From Agreia sp. Leaf210 (lineage in GTDB: Bacteria > Actinomycetota > Actinomycetes > Actinomycetales > Microbacteriaceae): 64,000 nucleotides of DNA. The stretch lies in assembly GCF_001421485.1 (NCBI RefSeq), contig NZ_LMKK01000001.1, forward strand, positions 1,164,361 through 1,228,360, in the 5' to 3' direction. Shown here one piece after another: positions 42,551-51,055 of the stretch (position 1 is the first letter of the stretch; each line of letters opens with the position of its first letter). Position numbers and translations under genes: made by a program. The notes beneath the pieces were generated by a model. That model did not search any database. It worked only from the letters and a program-made list of their open reading frames with translations, and was not told where the DNA came from.

Positions 42551-44041
42551 TCAGAGCGCGCCGGTGCTCAACTCGAAGGCGAAGTCGGATGCGACGGTGC
42601 GCGAGCGCGCGACCGTTGCCGCGAGTCCCGTGCCCGCCACCCAGGCGCCGACCACGAGCAGGCCCGGCACGGCATCCGTCTCTGCGAGCACCGCGTCGAC
42701 CCGCTTGCGGTGACCGACGGTGGCGAAGGCGAGCGAGTCGTCCCACCTGGTGACGTCGAAGCCTTTCACCGTCGAGGGATCGATCGCGAGGCCGAGCAGC
42801 TCGCTGGCATCGGCCAGCGCCTCTGCCTGGGAGGGCGACGCCGCCCCGGGCGCGATTGTGTACGACAGTCGCAATACGTGGCGGCTCGGTCCAGCGAGGG
42901 CCGCGAGCCAGCTCCATTTGGCCGTGGCATGGGTGAGCGCCTTCGCTCGAACGCTGCCGACTCCCTCGGCGACCAGCACCCCGGTGCCTCGGGGGGCCGC
43001 GTCGAGACGGGCATCGTCGAGCACGATGGTGGCCAGTTCCACCGAGGCGGGCTCCGGCCAGGCGTCGGCGGCACCCGTGTCGACGCCGAGCGCGCCGAGC
43101 AGCGACAGCCCAGATCGGAACGATGTAGCGACGACGACAGCGCGCGAGGTGATCGCGAGCGGCTCGGACTCGTCTCCGACGGGTGCGGTCGTGGTGTTCC
43201 AGAGGCCGCTGCCTTCGGGAAGCGGGCCGGTGCTTCGAACGGCGGTGGACATCCGGAATTCGACGCCGAACTTCTGACAGTCGGCGACCAGCGCCTCGAC
43301 CAGCCGGAACATACCGCCGTCGATGCCGCCCACCGCGGATCCGGCCTTCACCTTGGTGCCGCGCTCCTCGAGCAGGGCGAGCACCGCTCCAGAGAGGGAA
43401 CCCTGATTGGTCATCGCCTTCGTGAGCCCGGGAGCGACGGCGTGCACGTCGACCACCAGCGGCGACGCGGAGTGCACTCCGGCCACGATCGGCGTCACCA
43501 GGCGGTCGAGCACCGCCCGACCCATACGGCGGCGCACGATGCCGCCGAGGTCGGTCTCGGGTCGCACGCGCAGAAGGGGCATGTAGCGGTCGAGCTGAGC
43601 CCGCAACGCGCCCTTCCAGCCGAGGATGCGGCGCACGTCGTCGGCGAGCGGGGCGCCGGGGATGCCGAGGAGGCTGAGCTTGGGCAGCGGAGCAGCACCA
43701 TCGGGCAGCTGCACCCACGCGCCGCGGGGGTTCGGAGCGACGATGTCGTCACCCAGGCCGAGGTCGGCGATCAGGCTCGCGACGGGGCCGGGCTTGCCCT
43801 TCTCCCCCCCTCGGGTGGCGAAGCTCTCGGCTCCGCTGTCGAGCCGGATGCCGGCCACAGAGTGCGTGGCGACGAAACCACCCGGGGTCTCGGCCGCGTC
43901 GAGCACGACCACCCGGAGGCCCTTGCGCGCGCACTCCCGCGCCGCGACGAGCCCGGCCACACCGGCGCCGATGACGACGACGTCGACGACCTCTTGTTCT
44001 GAGAAAGAAGCGTGCCCGTCGCTCTTGGCCGAGGCGGTCAT
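42551..44041 (-). CDS. cgoX: Coproporphyrinogen III oxidase, FAD-dependent (HemY/CgoX)
   Basis: This 496-residue flavoprotein oxidises coproporphyrinogen III to coproporphyrin III in the coproporphyrin-dependent pathway. The FAD motif is VVVIGAGVAGLVAARECARKGLRVVVLDAA (near 20-50), followed by GGFVATHSVAGIRLDSGAESF. The middle substrate domain contains GRAVLDRLVTPIVAGVHSA, and the C-terminal FAD segment contains PGLLVVGAWVAGTGLAATVARSRTVA. Its start overlaps the hemE stop (4 bp), so hemE-cgoX is one operon. Confidence 0.93.
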   Translation of the reverse strand: MTASAKSDGHASFSEQEVVDVVVIGAGVAGLVAARECARKGLRVVVLDAAETPGGFVATHSVAGIRLDSGAESFATRGGEKGKPGPVASLIADLGLGDDIVAPNPRGAWVQLPDGAAPLPKLSLLGIPGAPLADDVRRILGWKGALRAQLDRYMPLLRVRPETDLGGIVRRRMGRAVLDRLVTPIVAGVHSASPLVVDVHAVAPGLTKAMTNQGSLSGAVLALLEERGTKVKAGSAVGGIDGGMFRLVEALVADCQKFGVEFRMSTAVRSTGPLPEGSGLWNTTTAPVGDESEPLAITSRAVVVATSFRSGLSLLGALGVDTGAADAWPEPASVELATIVLDDARLDAAPRGTGVLVAEGVGSVRAKALTHATAKWSWLAALAGPSRHVLRLSYTIAPGAASPSQAEALADASELLGLAIDPSTVKGFDVTRWDDSLAFATVGHRKRVDAVLAETDAVPGLLVVGAWVAGTGLAATVARSRTVASDFAFELSTGAL

Positions 44042-45114
44042 CGCGAGTGAACGAGTTCGACGATGCGAGTCAGCACATCGGGGTCGGTCTCGGGCGGAAC
44101 CCCGTGGCCCAGGTTGAGCACGTGGGCCGGCGCGGCCTTTCCGCTCTCGAGAACGTCGAGCACGTGCCTCTCGAGCACGGGCCAGGGCGCGGAGAGCAGC
44201 GCGGGGTCGACGTTGCCCTGCAACGGCACTCCCCCGCCGAGACGACGGCTCGCCTCGGCGAGTGGGATGCGCCAGTCGACGCCCATCACGTCGGCGCCGA
44301 TGTCGTGCATGGCCTCGAGGACCTCGCCGCTGCCCACGCCGAAGTGCACGCGGGGAACACCGAGGTCGGCCACGTAAGAGAGCGCCTTCGCGGAGTGCTT
44401 CTGCACATGGGCCGTGTAGTCGGCGAGCGACAGCGATCCCACCCACGAGTCGAACAGCTGCGCGGCGGAAGCGCCGGCGAGCACCTGCGCGCGCAGGAAC
44501 TGACCCGTGACCGTCGCGGCCCAATCGAGCAGGCCGGCCCAGGCATCCGGATCGGCGTGCATCAGGGTGCGCGCCCGCAGGTGGTCTTTCGACGGACCAC
44601 CCTCGACGAGGTACGCGGCCAGGGTGAAGGGGGCACCGGCGAATCCGATGAGCGGGGTGGTACCCAGCTGCGCGACAGTTCGTGCGACGCCCGAGGCCAC
44701 AGGAGCGAGGGCGGAGGGATCGAGCGTGGGCAGCGCGGCAACGTCGGCGGCGGTACGAACCGGCTTGCCGAGCACGGGCCCGCGGCCCGGAACGATGTCG
44801 ACGTCGACTCCGGCGAGCTTCAGGGGAATCACGATGTCGCTGAAGAAGATGCCGGCGTCGACTCCGTGCCGACGCACGGGCTGCAGCGTGATCTCGCTCG
44901 AGAGTTCGGGGTCGAGGCAGGCATCGAGCATCTGCGTTCCGACCCGCAGCTCGCGGTACTCGGGCAGCGAGCGGCCCGCCTGCCGCATGAACCACACGGG
45001 CGTCACGTCGCCGCGTCGGCCCCGGTAGGTGGTGACGAGAGCGCTGGATGCCGTGCGCCCGTCGACCAGGGGGTGTTCGGCGGGCAGGGCGGGTGCGGCG
45101 GTTGTCGAAGTCAC
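44038..45114 (-). CDS. hemE: Uroporphyrinogen decarboxylase
   Basis: This 358-residue TIM-barrel enzyme decarboxylates uroporphyrinogen III to coproporphyrinogen III. The signature PVWFMRQAGRSLPEYRELR is near 39-57, with a second conserved segment GFAGAPFTLAAYLVEGG (near 155) and HVLNLGHGVPPETDP close to the C-terminus. The GTG start at 45114 is preceded by TAAAAT six bases away, so the mRNA is probably leaderless. The gene is back to back with hemA. Confidence 0.95.
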   Translation of the reverse strand: MTSTTAAPALPAEHPLVDGRTASSALVTTYRGRRGDVTPVWFMRQAGRSLPEYRELRVGTQMLDACLDPELSSEITLQPVRRHGVDAGIFFSDIVIPLKLAGVDVDIVPGRGPVLGKPVRTAADVAALPTLDPSALAPVASGVARTVAQLGTTPLIGFAGAPFTLAAYLVEGGPSKDHLRARTLMHADPDAWAGLLDWAATVTGQFLRAQVLAGASAAQLFDSWVGSLSLADYTAHVQKHSAKALSYVADLGVPRVHFGVGSGEVLEAMHDIGADVMGVDWRIPLAEASRRLGGGVPLQGNVDPALLSAPWPVLERHVLDVLESGKAAPAHVLNLGHGVPPETDPDVLTRIVELVHSR

Positions 45115-45120
45115 CGGGCG

Positions 45121-45164
45121 ATTTTAGCTGCGCTACCTGAGCGGTGTTCTACGGGACGTAGACT
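45121..45164. promoter_or_regulatory. Divergent leaderless promoters of hemE and hemA
   Basis: TAAAAT on the minus strand (45121-45126) lies six bases before the hemE GTG, and TAGACT on the plus strand (45159-45164) six bases before the hemA GTG. The two -35 regions must overlap in the 32 bases between. CTACG-GGA-CGTAG (45149-45161), a 5-bp inverted repeat, covers the edge of the hemA -10 box. Confidence 0.6.
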
Positions 45165-45170
45165 TATCAG

Positions 45171-46484
45171 GTGCTGCTCTGCCTGACTGCGAACCATCGC
45201 AACGCCAGCTTCGATCTTCTCGAGAAGCTGTCGATCGGCGCACCCTCCCTCGCCACCTCGCTCGTCACCGAGAGCGACTTCATTCAGGGCGCCGTGGTTC
45301 TGGCCACGTGCAACCGCTTCGAGGCCTACCTCGACGTCGACGAGCCGCTCACCGCAGCCGCCGCCCTGGCAGCCGAACAGGCTATCGAAGTGTTGGCCGA
45401 GGCATCCGTCGTCGACGTCGACGACGTGCGCGACACCCTCACGGTTCTCTGCGGCGACACCGTCGCCGAGCACCTCTTCTCTGTGTCGAGCGGCCTCGAG
45501 TCGGTCGCCATCGGCGAAGACGAGATCGCCGGGCAGGTTCGTCGCGCCCTCACCACCGCCCGCGTCGAGCACACCACCTCGGGCGATCTCGAGCGCCTGT
45601 TCCAACGCGCATCGAAGACCTCACGCGGAGTCAAGACCAAGACCGGCCTCGGCGGAGCGGGGCGCAGCCTGGTTCGCCTCGCCCTCGACCTGGCGGAGAG
45701 CCGCGTCACCGACTGGGCCGGCACCACCGTTCTTCTCGTCGGCACGGGTCGCTACGCCCGTGCCAGCCTCGCCGCCCTCCGCGACCGCGGCGTCACCAAC
45801 GTGCGGGTCTACTCGCCGTCGGGCCGCGCAGCGAACTTCGCCGCGTCTCATCAGCTGCAGGCCGTCGCCAAGGCCGAGCTGGTCGGGGCCATTGCGGCAT
45901 CCGATGTGATCGTCACCTGCAGCACCGCGCCCACGGTCGTGCTCACCGCCGAGCAGCTCGGAGCCGCGGCCGACATCGACGGCGCGGTCGAGCGCCGCCT
46001 CGTGATCGACCTGGGTCTGCCGCGCAACGTCGACCCGGCGGTCGCCACGGTCTCGGGAACCGAACTGCTCGACCTCGAGACCGTCAGCCTGCACGCTCCC
46101 CTCGAAGAGCTGAACGCCGAGTCGCACGCCCGCGCTCTCGTGGGCGAGGCCGCGGCCGAGTACCGCGCATCCCGCGCCGAGGCCGAGGTCGCCCCCGCCG
46201 TGGTAGCCCTGCGCTCGCACCTCTTCGACCTGCTCGACGCCGAGATCGAACGGGCCAGATCGCGCGGAGACTCGTCAGACGAGACCGAGCGAGCGCTTCG
46301 ACACCTGGTCGGCGTGATTCTGCACACACCGTCGGTGAGAGCCCGCGACCTCGCCCGCACGGGCGGAACCGAGACGGTCTTCGCGGCCGTCGAGGCGCTG
46401 TTCGGCCTGCAGGCCTCCCCCGTGGCGGCGGAGGCTGTCGTCGCCTCCACCCTGCCCCTCACCCACCGCGCACCCGGAGCCTGA
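45171..46484 (+). CDS. hemA: Glutamyl-tRNA reductase
   Basis: This 437-residue NADPH enzyme reduces glutamyl-tRNA to glutamate-1-semialdehyde, the first step of haem synthesis. The active Cys47 is in [13 protein letters not shown], followed by [20 protein letters not shown] (near 108-127), [12 protein letters not shown], the nucleotide motif [17 protein letters not shown], and a C-terminal dimerisation helix. The GTG at 45171 is six bases after TAGACT. It is the first gene of a plus-strand run followed directly by a GNAT gene. Confidence 0.95.
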   Translation: MLLCLTANHRNASFDLLEKLSIGAPSLATSLVTESDFIQGAVVLATCNRFEAYLDVDEPLTAAAALAAEQAIEVLAEASVVDVDDVRDTLTVLCGDTVAEHLFSVSSGLESVAIGEDEIAGQVRRALTTARVEHTTSGDLERLFQRASKTSRGVKTKTGLGGAGRSLVRLALDLAESRVTDWAGTTVLLVGTGRYARASLAALRDRGVTNVRVYSPSGRAANFAASHQLQAVAKAELVGAIAASDVIVTCSTAPTVVLTAEQLGAAADIDGAVERRLVIDLGLPRNVDPAVATVSGTELLDLETVSLHAPLEELNAESHARALVGEAAAEYRASRAEAEVAPAVVALRSHLFDLLDAEIERARSRGDSSDETERALRHLVGVILHTPSVRARDLARTGGTETVFAAVEALFGLQASPVAAEAVVASTLPLTHRAPGA

Positions 46485-47090
46485 GTGGGCGACGAGGCCG
46501 TGCTGCGCGTGACGGAGCCTCTCCGAACCGAGCGCCTCGTCTTGCGAACGCTCACTCCTGACGATCTCGACGACGTCTTCGCCTACGCGGGGCGCGACGA
46601 CGTGATCCGCTATCTGCCGTGGCCGAAGCGCAATCGCGACGAGGTCGCCGAGCATCTGTCGCGCAGGCTCAACACGACGCTGGCCGCCGACGGCGACGTG
46701 ATCGTTCTCGGCATGAAGTTGCCGCCATCGCCGAGCGATCCGACCGCGCGCCCCCGCATCATCGGAGACATGACGCTGGTGCTCTCGAGCATCGAACACC
46801 ATCAGGCCACGATCGGCTGGGTGTTGAACCCGGAGTACGAGGGCAGAGGCTTCGCGACCGAGGCCGCATCCCGGGTTCTCAGCCTGGCCTTCGATGACCT
46901 CGGCTCACACCGCGTCGTCGCCGAACTCGATCCGCGCAATACGGCGTCGGCCGCACTCTGCACCCGCCTCGGCATGCGCCACGAGGCCCACTTCGTGCAC
47001 AGCGAGATCTTCAAGGGCGAGTGGGCCGACCTGGCCGTCTACGCGATCCTCGACGTCGAGTGGAACGCCCGGAACGCGATCGATGGCTGA
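46485..47090 (+). CDS. GNAT-family N-acetyltransferase (RimJ/RimL-like)
   Basis: This 201-residue acetyltransferase is of the type that modifies protein N-termini or small amines. The pattern is RTERLVLRTLTPDDLDDVFAY at the start, IGWVLNPEYEGRGFATEAASRVLSLAF (acetyl-CoA loop, near 110-137) and LDPRNTASAALCTRLGMRHEAHFVHS. The GTG lies directly after the hemA stop with no gap, so translation is coupled. It overlaps the Nudix gene by 8 bp. The substrate is unknown. Confidence 0.87.
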   Translation: MGDEAVLRVTEPLRTERLVLRTLTPDDLDDVFAYAGRDDVIRYLPWPKRNRDEVAEHLSRRLNTTLAADGDVIVLGMKLPPSPSDPTARPRIIGDMTLVLSSIEHHQATIGWVLNPEYEGRGFATEAASRVLSLAFDDLGSHRVVAELDPRNTASAALCTRLGMRHEAHFVHSEIFKGEWADLAVYAILDVEWNARNAIDG

Positions 47091-47490
47091 GCTTCCGACC
47101 ATTCTCGTCGCGGCTGTGGCCCTCGTGCGCGACCGGCGGGTTCTCATGGTCACGGCGCGCGGACGCGACGTCATCTACATGCCGGGCGGCAAGATCGATC
47201 CGGGCGAGACGGCGTTCGACGCGGCCATCCGTGAGGCTCGCGAGGAGGTATCGGTCGAACTCGAGCGCGCGTCGGTCGACGAGCTCTTCACTGTGAGGGT
47301 GCAGGCGCACGGCGAACCGGATGGCCGGCTCGTCGAGATGCGCGTCTTCGCCGGGTCGACGAACGACGAGCCCGTCGCATCCGCCGAGGTCGACGCGGTG
47401 CACTGGGTGACCACCGCCGACGCCCACCGCTGTCCGCCGGCGGGCCGCGAGACCCTCGCCCGGCTGGCCGCCCTCGACCTGATCGACTGA
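47083..47490 (+). CDS. NUDIX hydrolase
   Basis: This 135-residue pyrophosphohydrolase has a full Nudix box from Gly35 (GGKIDPGETAFDAAIREAREE) near the middle of the protein. It probably cleaves oxidised or damaged nucleotides (MutT-like). The ATG at 47083 overlaps the end of the GNAT gene. It is followed after 25 bp by a gene with its own leaderless promoter. Confidence 0.87.
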   Translation: MAELPTILVAAVALVRDRRVLMVTARGRDVIYMPGGKIDPGETAFDAAIREAREEVSVELERASVDELFTVRVQAHGEPDGRLVEMRVFAGSTNDEPVASAEVDAVHWVTTADAHRCPPAGRETLARLAALDLID

Positions 47491-47503
47491 CTGCGGCACC
47501 GGT

Positions 47504-47509
47504 TAGGGT
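47504..47509 (+). promoter_or_regulatory. -10 box TAGGGT, leaderless promoter
   Basis: TAGGGT is followed by TGGCGC and the ATG at 47516. Confidence 0.55.
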
Positions 47510-47515
47510 TGGCGC

Positions 47516-47911
47516 ATGACTTTGGATGCCGGCCTCGCCTCGATCGCCGACGAGCGTTTCGTGTCGCTCACCACCTTTCGCAAGACCGGCGAGGGCGTGC
47601 CGACGCCGGTGTGGATCGCCCAAGACGGCGACGCGCTCATCGTCACGACACCCGACGGAACCGGCAAGGTGAAGCGACTGCGCAACAACGACCGCGTCGA
47701 GCTGCGCCCGTCAGACCGCATGGGCAAGGTCGCCGACGGCGCCCCGACCGTCGCGGCTCACGCTGAGATCGTCGACAGCGACGCGGCCCGCGCCAGCCAG
47801 GAACGCATCTTCCTGGCCAAATACCGGTTCGAGTACCGCATCTTCATGTTCATCGAACGCCTCGGCAAAAAGGGCAAGAAGAAGCGCGTGAGCCTGCGCA
47901 TCACCGCGTGA
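47516..47911 (+). CDS. PPOX-class F420-dependent oxidoreductase-like protein
   Basis: This is a 131-residue split-barrel flavin/F420-binding protein of the pyridoxamine-phosphate-oxidase-like class. The order is VSLTTFRKTGEGVPTPVWIAQDGDALIVTTPDGTGKVKRLRNNDRVELRPSDRMGK, with the usual KVKRLR cofactor-phosphate site near 50-55. It ends in a Lys/Arg-rich tail (LGKKGKKKRVSLR). Whether it binds F420 cannot be told from sequence alone. It overlaps the VanZ gene by 4 bp. Confidence 0.83.
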   Translation: MTLDAGLASIADERFVSLTTFRKTGEGVPTPVWIAQDGDALIVTTPDGTGKVKRLRNNDRVELRPSDRMGKVADGAPTVAAHAEIVDSDAARASQERIFLAKYRFEYRIFMFIERLGKKGKKKRVSLRITA

Positions 47912-48435
47912 CCGGTTTCTCTGCCGAGCTCGCATTCGCGGCCGTGCTCGTCGTCGTGAGCATCGCGGGCGTCGTGCTCGTGGTGCGCCGTGCGCGTCGA
48001 ACCGCGAGCGATCGAACCACGGGCGATGGAGGCGCCGACGGCACTCCGCGTGGCGACCGCGCCGCCGTCGCCCTCTCGCTGGCCGCGTGGCTCGCGGGGC
48101 TGCTCTTTCTGACGATGCGTCCGAGCTCCGGAAAGGGCACGCTGCTCAATCTCGTGCCGCTGTCGTTCCAGGGGCCCGGCGCGGTCGTCGACGCGGTGCT
48201 CAATGTGGGCGTGTTCATTCCGCTCGGGCTGCTACTCGTCGCGGCGGGCGTACGTTTCTCTGTGGCTCTGCTGATCGGGCTGCTGCTGTCGGTGGGCATC
48301 GAGCTGAGTCAGTACCTCGCCCAGGTGGGCCGCACCGCCGACGTCAACGATCTGCTCACGAACACCACGGGAACCGTGCTCGGCTGGGCCGTCGGGACGG
48401 CGATCGTGCACGTCACCCGCCGCGCCGACAGCTAG
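47908..48435 (+). CDS. VanZ-family membrane protein
   Basis: This is a 175-residue protein with about four spans and the VanZ-like core LNLVPLSFQGPGAVVDAVLNVGVFIPLGLLL (near 80-110) followed by VGIELSQYLAQVGRTADVNDLLTNTTGTVLGWAVG. Residues 30-50 are a polar loop after the first span. VanZ relatives are linked to cell-envelope resistance and phospholipid turnover; no van genes are present. The GTG at 47908 overlaps the previous stop. Confidence 0.82.
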   Translation: MTGFSAELAFAAVLVVVSIAGVVLVVRRARRTASDRTTGDGGADGTPRGDRAAVALSLAAWLAGLLFLTMRPSSGKGTLLNLVPLSFQGPGAVVDAVLNVGVFIPLGLLLVAAGVRFSVALLIGLLLSVGIELSQYLAQVGRTADVNDLLTNTTGTVLGWAVGTAIVHVTRRADS

Positions 48436-48486
48436 CGCCTCGTCGGTCGTTCGCGAGTTGCCGATTCGATCGCCGAGGAGTCCAGG

Positions 48487-48521
48487 GTGTTGCCAGTTCA
48501 GACCAACGGAACTGGCAACAC
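48487..48521. terminator. Strong hairpin between convergent genes
   Basis: GTGTTGCCAGTTC (48487-48499) and its exact complement (48509-48521) form a 13-bp stem with a 9-base loop. It lies between the ends of the VanZ and aminotransferase genes and can serve both. No T-run follows. Confidence 0.6.
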
Positions 48522-48545
48522 GAGACCTCCGGGGCGCCTATAACG

Positions 48546-49607
48546 TCAACTCGACGTTGGGGCCACGGCGAGTGCTGTGAGTATGTCGGCGACGTCCTGC
48601 TCGTCGTTCCAGAGGTGGAATGCCACCCGCGCGCATCCGGCACGGCCCGAAGCCACGATGCCGGCGGCGATCAACGCCCTGAGGTGCCGGCCATCGGCAT
48701 CCGGCCACGTGACGATCGCTTGACCGCGCCGGGGAATGCCGAGCCCGTCGCAGAGCGCATCGCCCAGGGCGACGTTGTGCGCGTGCACCTCTGAGAGGTC
48801 GAGCGATGCGAAGAGTTCGATAGCGGGCTCTGCCCCCACCCACACGGGCCAGGCCGGCGACACGTCGAAGCTGCGGGCGTCGGCGGCGAGGTTCATGGTG
48901 GGGCCGTAGCAGGATCCCCAGATCTCTTGGCCCGCGTACCAGTTGGCCTGAATGGGCGACAGCGTGCGCTGGTACTCCTCTGAGAGAGTCATGAAGGCGG
49001 CTCCTCGCGGGGCACACAGCCACTTGTAGGCGTGGCACACGGTGGCATCGAAGAGCGAGGCGTCGACGGGCATCGCGCCCGCCGCCTGCGTGGTGTCGCA
49101 CACGGTGAGCGCGCCGTTCTGGCGGGCCGCCGACACGATGGCATCGACGTCGGCGACCTTGCCCGACGCGGACTGCACCAGAGAGAAGGCCACGAGGTGC
49201 GTGGTCGGGGTGATGGATGCCGCGAGCGCCTCGAGAGGAACGTGTCGCACCACGACGCCGCGCTTCTCGGCGACCACGAACGGGAAGACCATCGAGCTGA
49301 AATCTCCGTCGACGCAGAGCACTTCGGCGCCGTCGGGCACCGCCGCCGCGAGAACGCTGACCATGGCCGACGTCTGCGACCCGATAGCCACCCGGCTGGC
49401 CTCGATGCCCATCATGCGGGCGAAGGATGCGCGGGTGCGGTCGATGGTCGCGTCGTATTTGGCGGGCGAGCAGAGCCCGGCGGCCCAGTCGGCCTGGTCG
49501 GCCTGCATCGCCGCGAGGGTCGCCGTGCCCGCCAGGCCGAGCGAACACGCGCCGAGGTAGCGCCGGCCACCGACGAACTGTGAACGAGCCTCGGCGAGTG
49601 TTGTCAT
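48546..49607 (-). CDS. Class V aminotransferase (PLP-dependent)
   Basis: This is a 353-residue PLP enzyme of the aminotransferase class V/selenocysteine lyase-like group. The PLP lysine is in VCHAYKWLCAPRGAAFM (near 190-206) and the cofactor Asp is in TVCDTTQAAGAMPVDAS. The N-terminus YLGACSLGLAG fits substrate-binding loops of this family. The reaction could be a transamination or a beta-elimination. It is divergent from the LysR regulator at 49689, which is the likely controller. CATTCT lies six bases before the ATG. Confidence 0.82.
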   Translation of the reverse strand: MTTLAEARSQFVGGRRYLGACSLGLAGTATLAAMQADQADWAAGLCSPAKYDATIDRTRASFARMMGIEASRVAIGSQTSAMVSVLAAAVPDGAEVLCVDGDFSSMVFPFVVAEKRGVVVRHVPLEALAASITPTTHLVAFSLVQSASGKVADVDAIVSAARQNGALTVCDTTQAAGAMPVDASLFDATVCHAYKWLCAPRGAAFMTLSEEYQRTLSPIQANWYAGQEIWGSCYGPTMNLAADARSFDVSPAWPVWVGAEPAIELFASLDLSEVHAHNVALGDALCDGLGIPRRGQAIVTWPDADGRHLRALIAAGIVASGRAGCARVAFHLWNDEQDVADILTALAVAPTSS

Positions 49608-49613
49608 GCATCA

Positions 49614-49619
49614 AGAATG
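49614..49619 (-). promoter_or_regulatory. -10-like box CATTCT, promoter of aminotransferase
   Basis: CATTCT is followed by TGATGC and the ATG at 49607. It is weaker than the other boxes (C at position 1), as expected for an activated promoter. Confidence 0.4.
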
Positions 49620-49663
49620 ATCGCGTTCAAGCCATTCGACAACGGCAATTTCGAGATCATGAG

Positions 49664-49682
49664 CATAAGCGCTCGTTATGAT
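49664..49682. promoter_or_regulatory. LysR-type box overlapping the lysR -10 region
   Basis: CATAAGCGCTCGTTATG (49664-49680) has 5-bp inverted arms CATAA/TTATG and a T-N11-A-like core. The -10 box TATGAT (49677-49682) of the regulator gene overlaps its right arm and lies six bases before the ATG at 49689, suiting negative autoregulation. Confidence 0.5.
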
Positions 49683-49688
49683 GCGTCC

Positions 49689-50657
49689 ATGACCTTTGCG
49701 CCCGCCTCACGCTCCGCCGTCGCCACGGACCTCGATTCCCAGACGCTCCGCGTGATCAGGGCGATCGCCGACCGTGGATCGATCACGGCAGCAGCAGCGG
49801 CGCTCGGCTACAGCCAGCCGGCGATCAGCCAGAACATCAAGCGCCTCGAAGAGAAACTGGGAATGCCCGTGCTCACTCGCGTGGCCCGCGGGGTGGAGCT
49901 GACCGAGGCCGGCGAGGTGCTCGCCCGGCACGCGGCCACGGTGCTGCGCGCCATCGACTCGGCGGCCGACGAGCTCGCCGATCTGTCGGGGCTGCGCTCG
50001 GGTCTGGTGCGCATCGCGGCCTTCCCCTCCGCCTCGTCGACCGTCGTGCCGAGGCTCTTGGGCGACATCACCGGGCGGCATCCCGGGGTGCGCTTCAGCT
50101 ATCTCGAGGCCGAGCCGCCCGAGGCGGTGCAGGCCGTGCGCGACCACGCCGCCGACATCGCCCTCACCTTCAGCTACCCGGGCGACCCCGACGATCCGCA
50201 CCGCGCGAGCGCGTCGGGCCTCGTCACCATGCCGCTGTGGCGCGAGCAGATGCTGCTCGTGGTTCCGGATGCTCCCGGGCTCGGCGACGGGGCGATCGAG
50301 CTGTCGAGTCTCGCCGACTCGGGATGGATCGCCGGGTGCCCGCGGTGCCGCGGTCACCTCGTCGAGCTGTGCGAGGCATCCGGATTCACCCCCGCCCTCG
50401 GCTACGAGACCGACAATGTGCAGGCCGTTCTGGCCATGGTCGCGGCAGGGCTGGGTGTCGCGCTCCTGCCCTCGCTCGCCCTTGCGGCCACGCCGCTGCC
50501 CGCCGGCGTCGCGACGCGCCCGCCGGCCGCCACCGACTACCGCACCGTTCACCTCGTCACCGCGCAGGGCGCCACCGCCGTGCCCGCGATCGGCGCGACG
50601 ATCGCCGCGATCCAGTCGTTGGATGCCGCCGCCTGGGGCCTCGAGACCCAGCACTGA
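49689..50657 (+). CDS. LysR-family transcriptional regulator
   Basis: This is a 322-residue regulator with an N-terminal winged HTH (TLRVIRAIADRGSITAAAAALGYSQPAISQNIKRLEEKLGMPVLTR, about 18-63), a linker helix, and a substrate-binding domain of two lobes (PSASSTVVPRLLGDITGRHPGVRFSYLEAEP onward). It is divergent from the class V aminotransferase and likely senses its substrate. The ATG at 49689 is supported by TATGAT six bases upstream; the open frame upstream is not used. Confidence 0.88.
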   Translation: MTFAPASRSAVATDLDSQTLRVIRAIADRGSITAAAAALGYSQPAISQNIKRLEEKLGMPVLTRVARGVELTEAGEVLARHAATVLRAIDSAADELADLSGLRSGLVRIAAFPSASSTVVPRLLGDITGRHPGVRFSYLEAEPPEAVQAVRDHAADIALTFSYPGDPDDPHRASASGLVTMPLWREQMLLVVPDAPGLGDGAIELSSLADSGWIAGCPRCRGHLVELCEASGFTPALGYETDNVQAVLAMVAAGLGVALLPSLALAATPLPAGVATRPPAATDYRTVHLVTAQGATAVPAIGATIAAIQSLDAAAWGLETQH

Positions 50658-50666
50658 CGGCGGCTT

Positions 50667-50730
50667 TTGTGCCCGAATACCTCCAAACGTGCGTCTCCCC
50701 CCGGCCACGAATGGAGGCATTCGAGCACGA
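50667..50730. repeat. Dispersed palindromic repeat, copy 2
   Basis: Left arm core GTGCCCGAATACCTCCA (50669-50685) pairs with TGGAGGCATTCGAGCAC (50712-50728), two mismatches in 17, with a 26-base loop. The left arm matches the copy at 17572-17634 (read inverted) in 21 of 22 bases. It lies between the ends of the LysR gene and the convergent monooxygenase-fold gene. Confidence 0.75.
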
Positions 50731-50737
50731 ACGCGGC

Positions 50738-51016
50738 CTACGCGCCCTCGACCTCGTAGTGGCGCTCGATGCCGGCCGTCGCGCGGCCCCACGCGCTGTC
50801 GGCGACGCGTCGCTGGTGCGCCGCAAACGACTCCGCATCACTAAAGAGCTCGTCGACCTGCCACACCAGCGGGTCGTGCGTTTGCGTCACCTCGAACGAG
50901 ACGCACCCCGGCTCCGCGCGAGTGAGTCGCGTGTGCAACGGCAGATTCTCCTCGACCGCTCGACGCTGTTCCGCGGTGCCGCAGACGAGCTGGCCGGTCA
51001 GACGCACAGGACTCAT
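50738..51016 (-). CDS. Antibiotic biosynthesis monooxygenase (ABM)-fold protein
   Basis: This is a 92-residue ferredoxin-like alpha+beta protein of the YgiN/ABM type (quinol monooxygenase-like). The features are VCGTAEQRRAVEENLPLHTRLTRAEPGCVSFEVTQTHDPLVWQVDELFSDAESFAAHQRRVADSAW, with the usual EPGC..FEV and F.AH pattern. Length is typical. The ATG at 51016 begins the first strand. Its substrate is unknown. No operon partner is seen. Confidence 0.82.
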   Translation of the reverse strand: MSPVRLTGQLVCGTAEQRRAVEENLPLHTRLTRAEPGCVSFEVTQTHDPLVWQVDELFSDAESFAAHQRRVADSAWGRATAGIERHYEVEGA

Positions 51017-51043
51017 GAATCGAGAGTGGCACACGGCCGACGA

Positions 51044-51049
51044 TAGGGT
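51044..51049 (+). promoter_or_regulatory. -10 box TAGGGT, leaderless promoter
   Basis: TAGGGT is followed by CGAGAC and the ATG at 51056. Confidence 0.55.
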
Positions 51050-51055
51050 CGAGAC

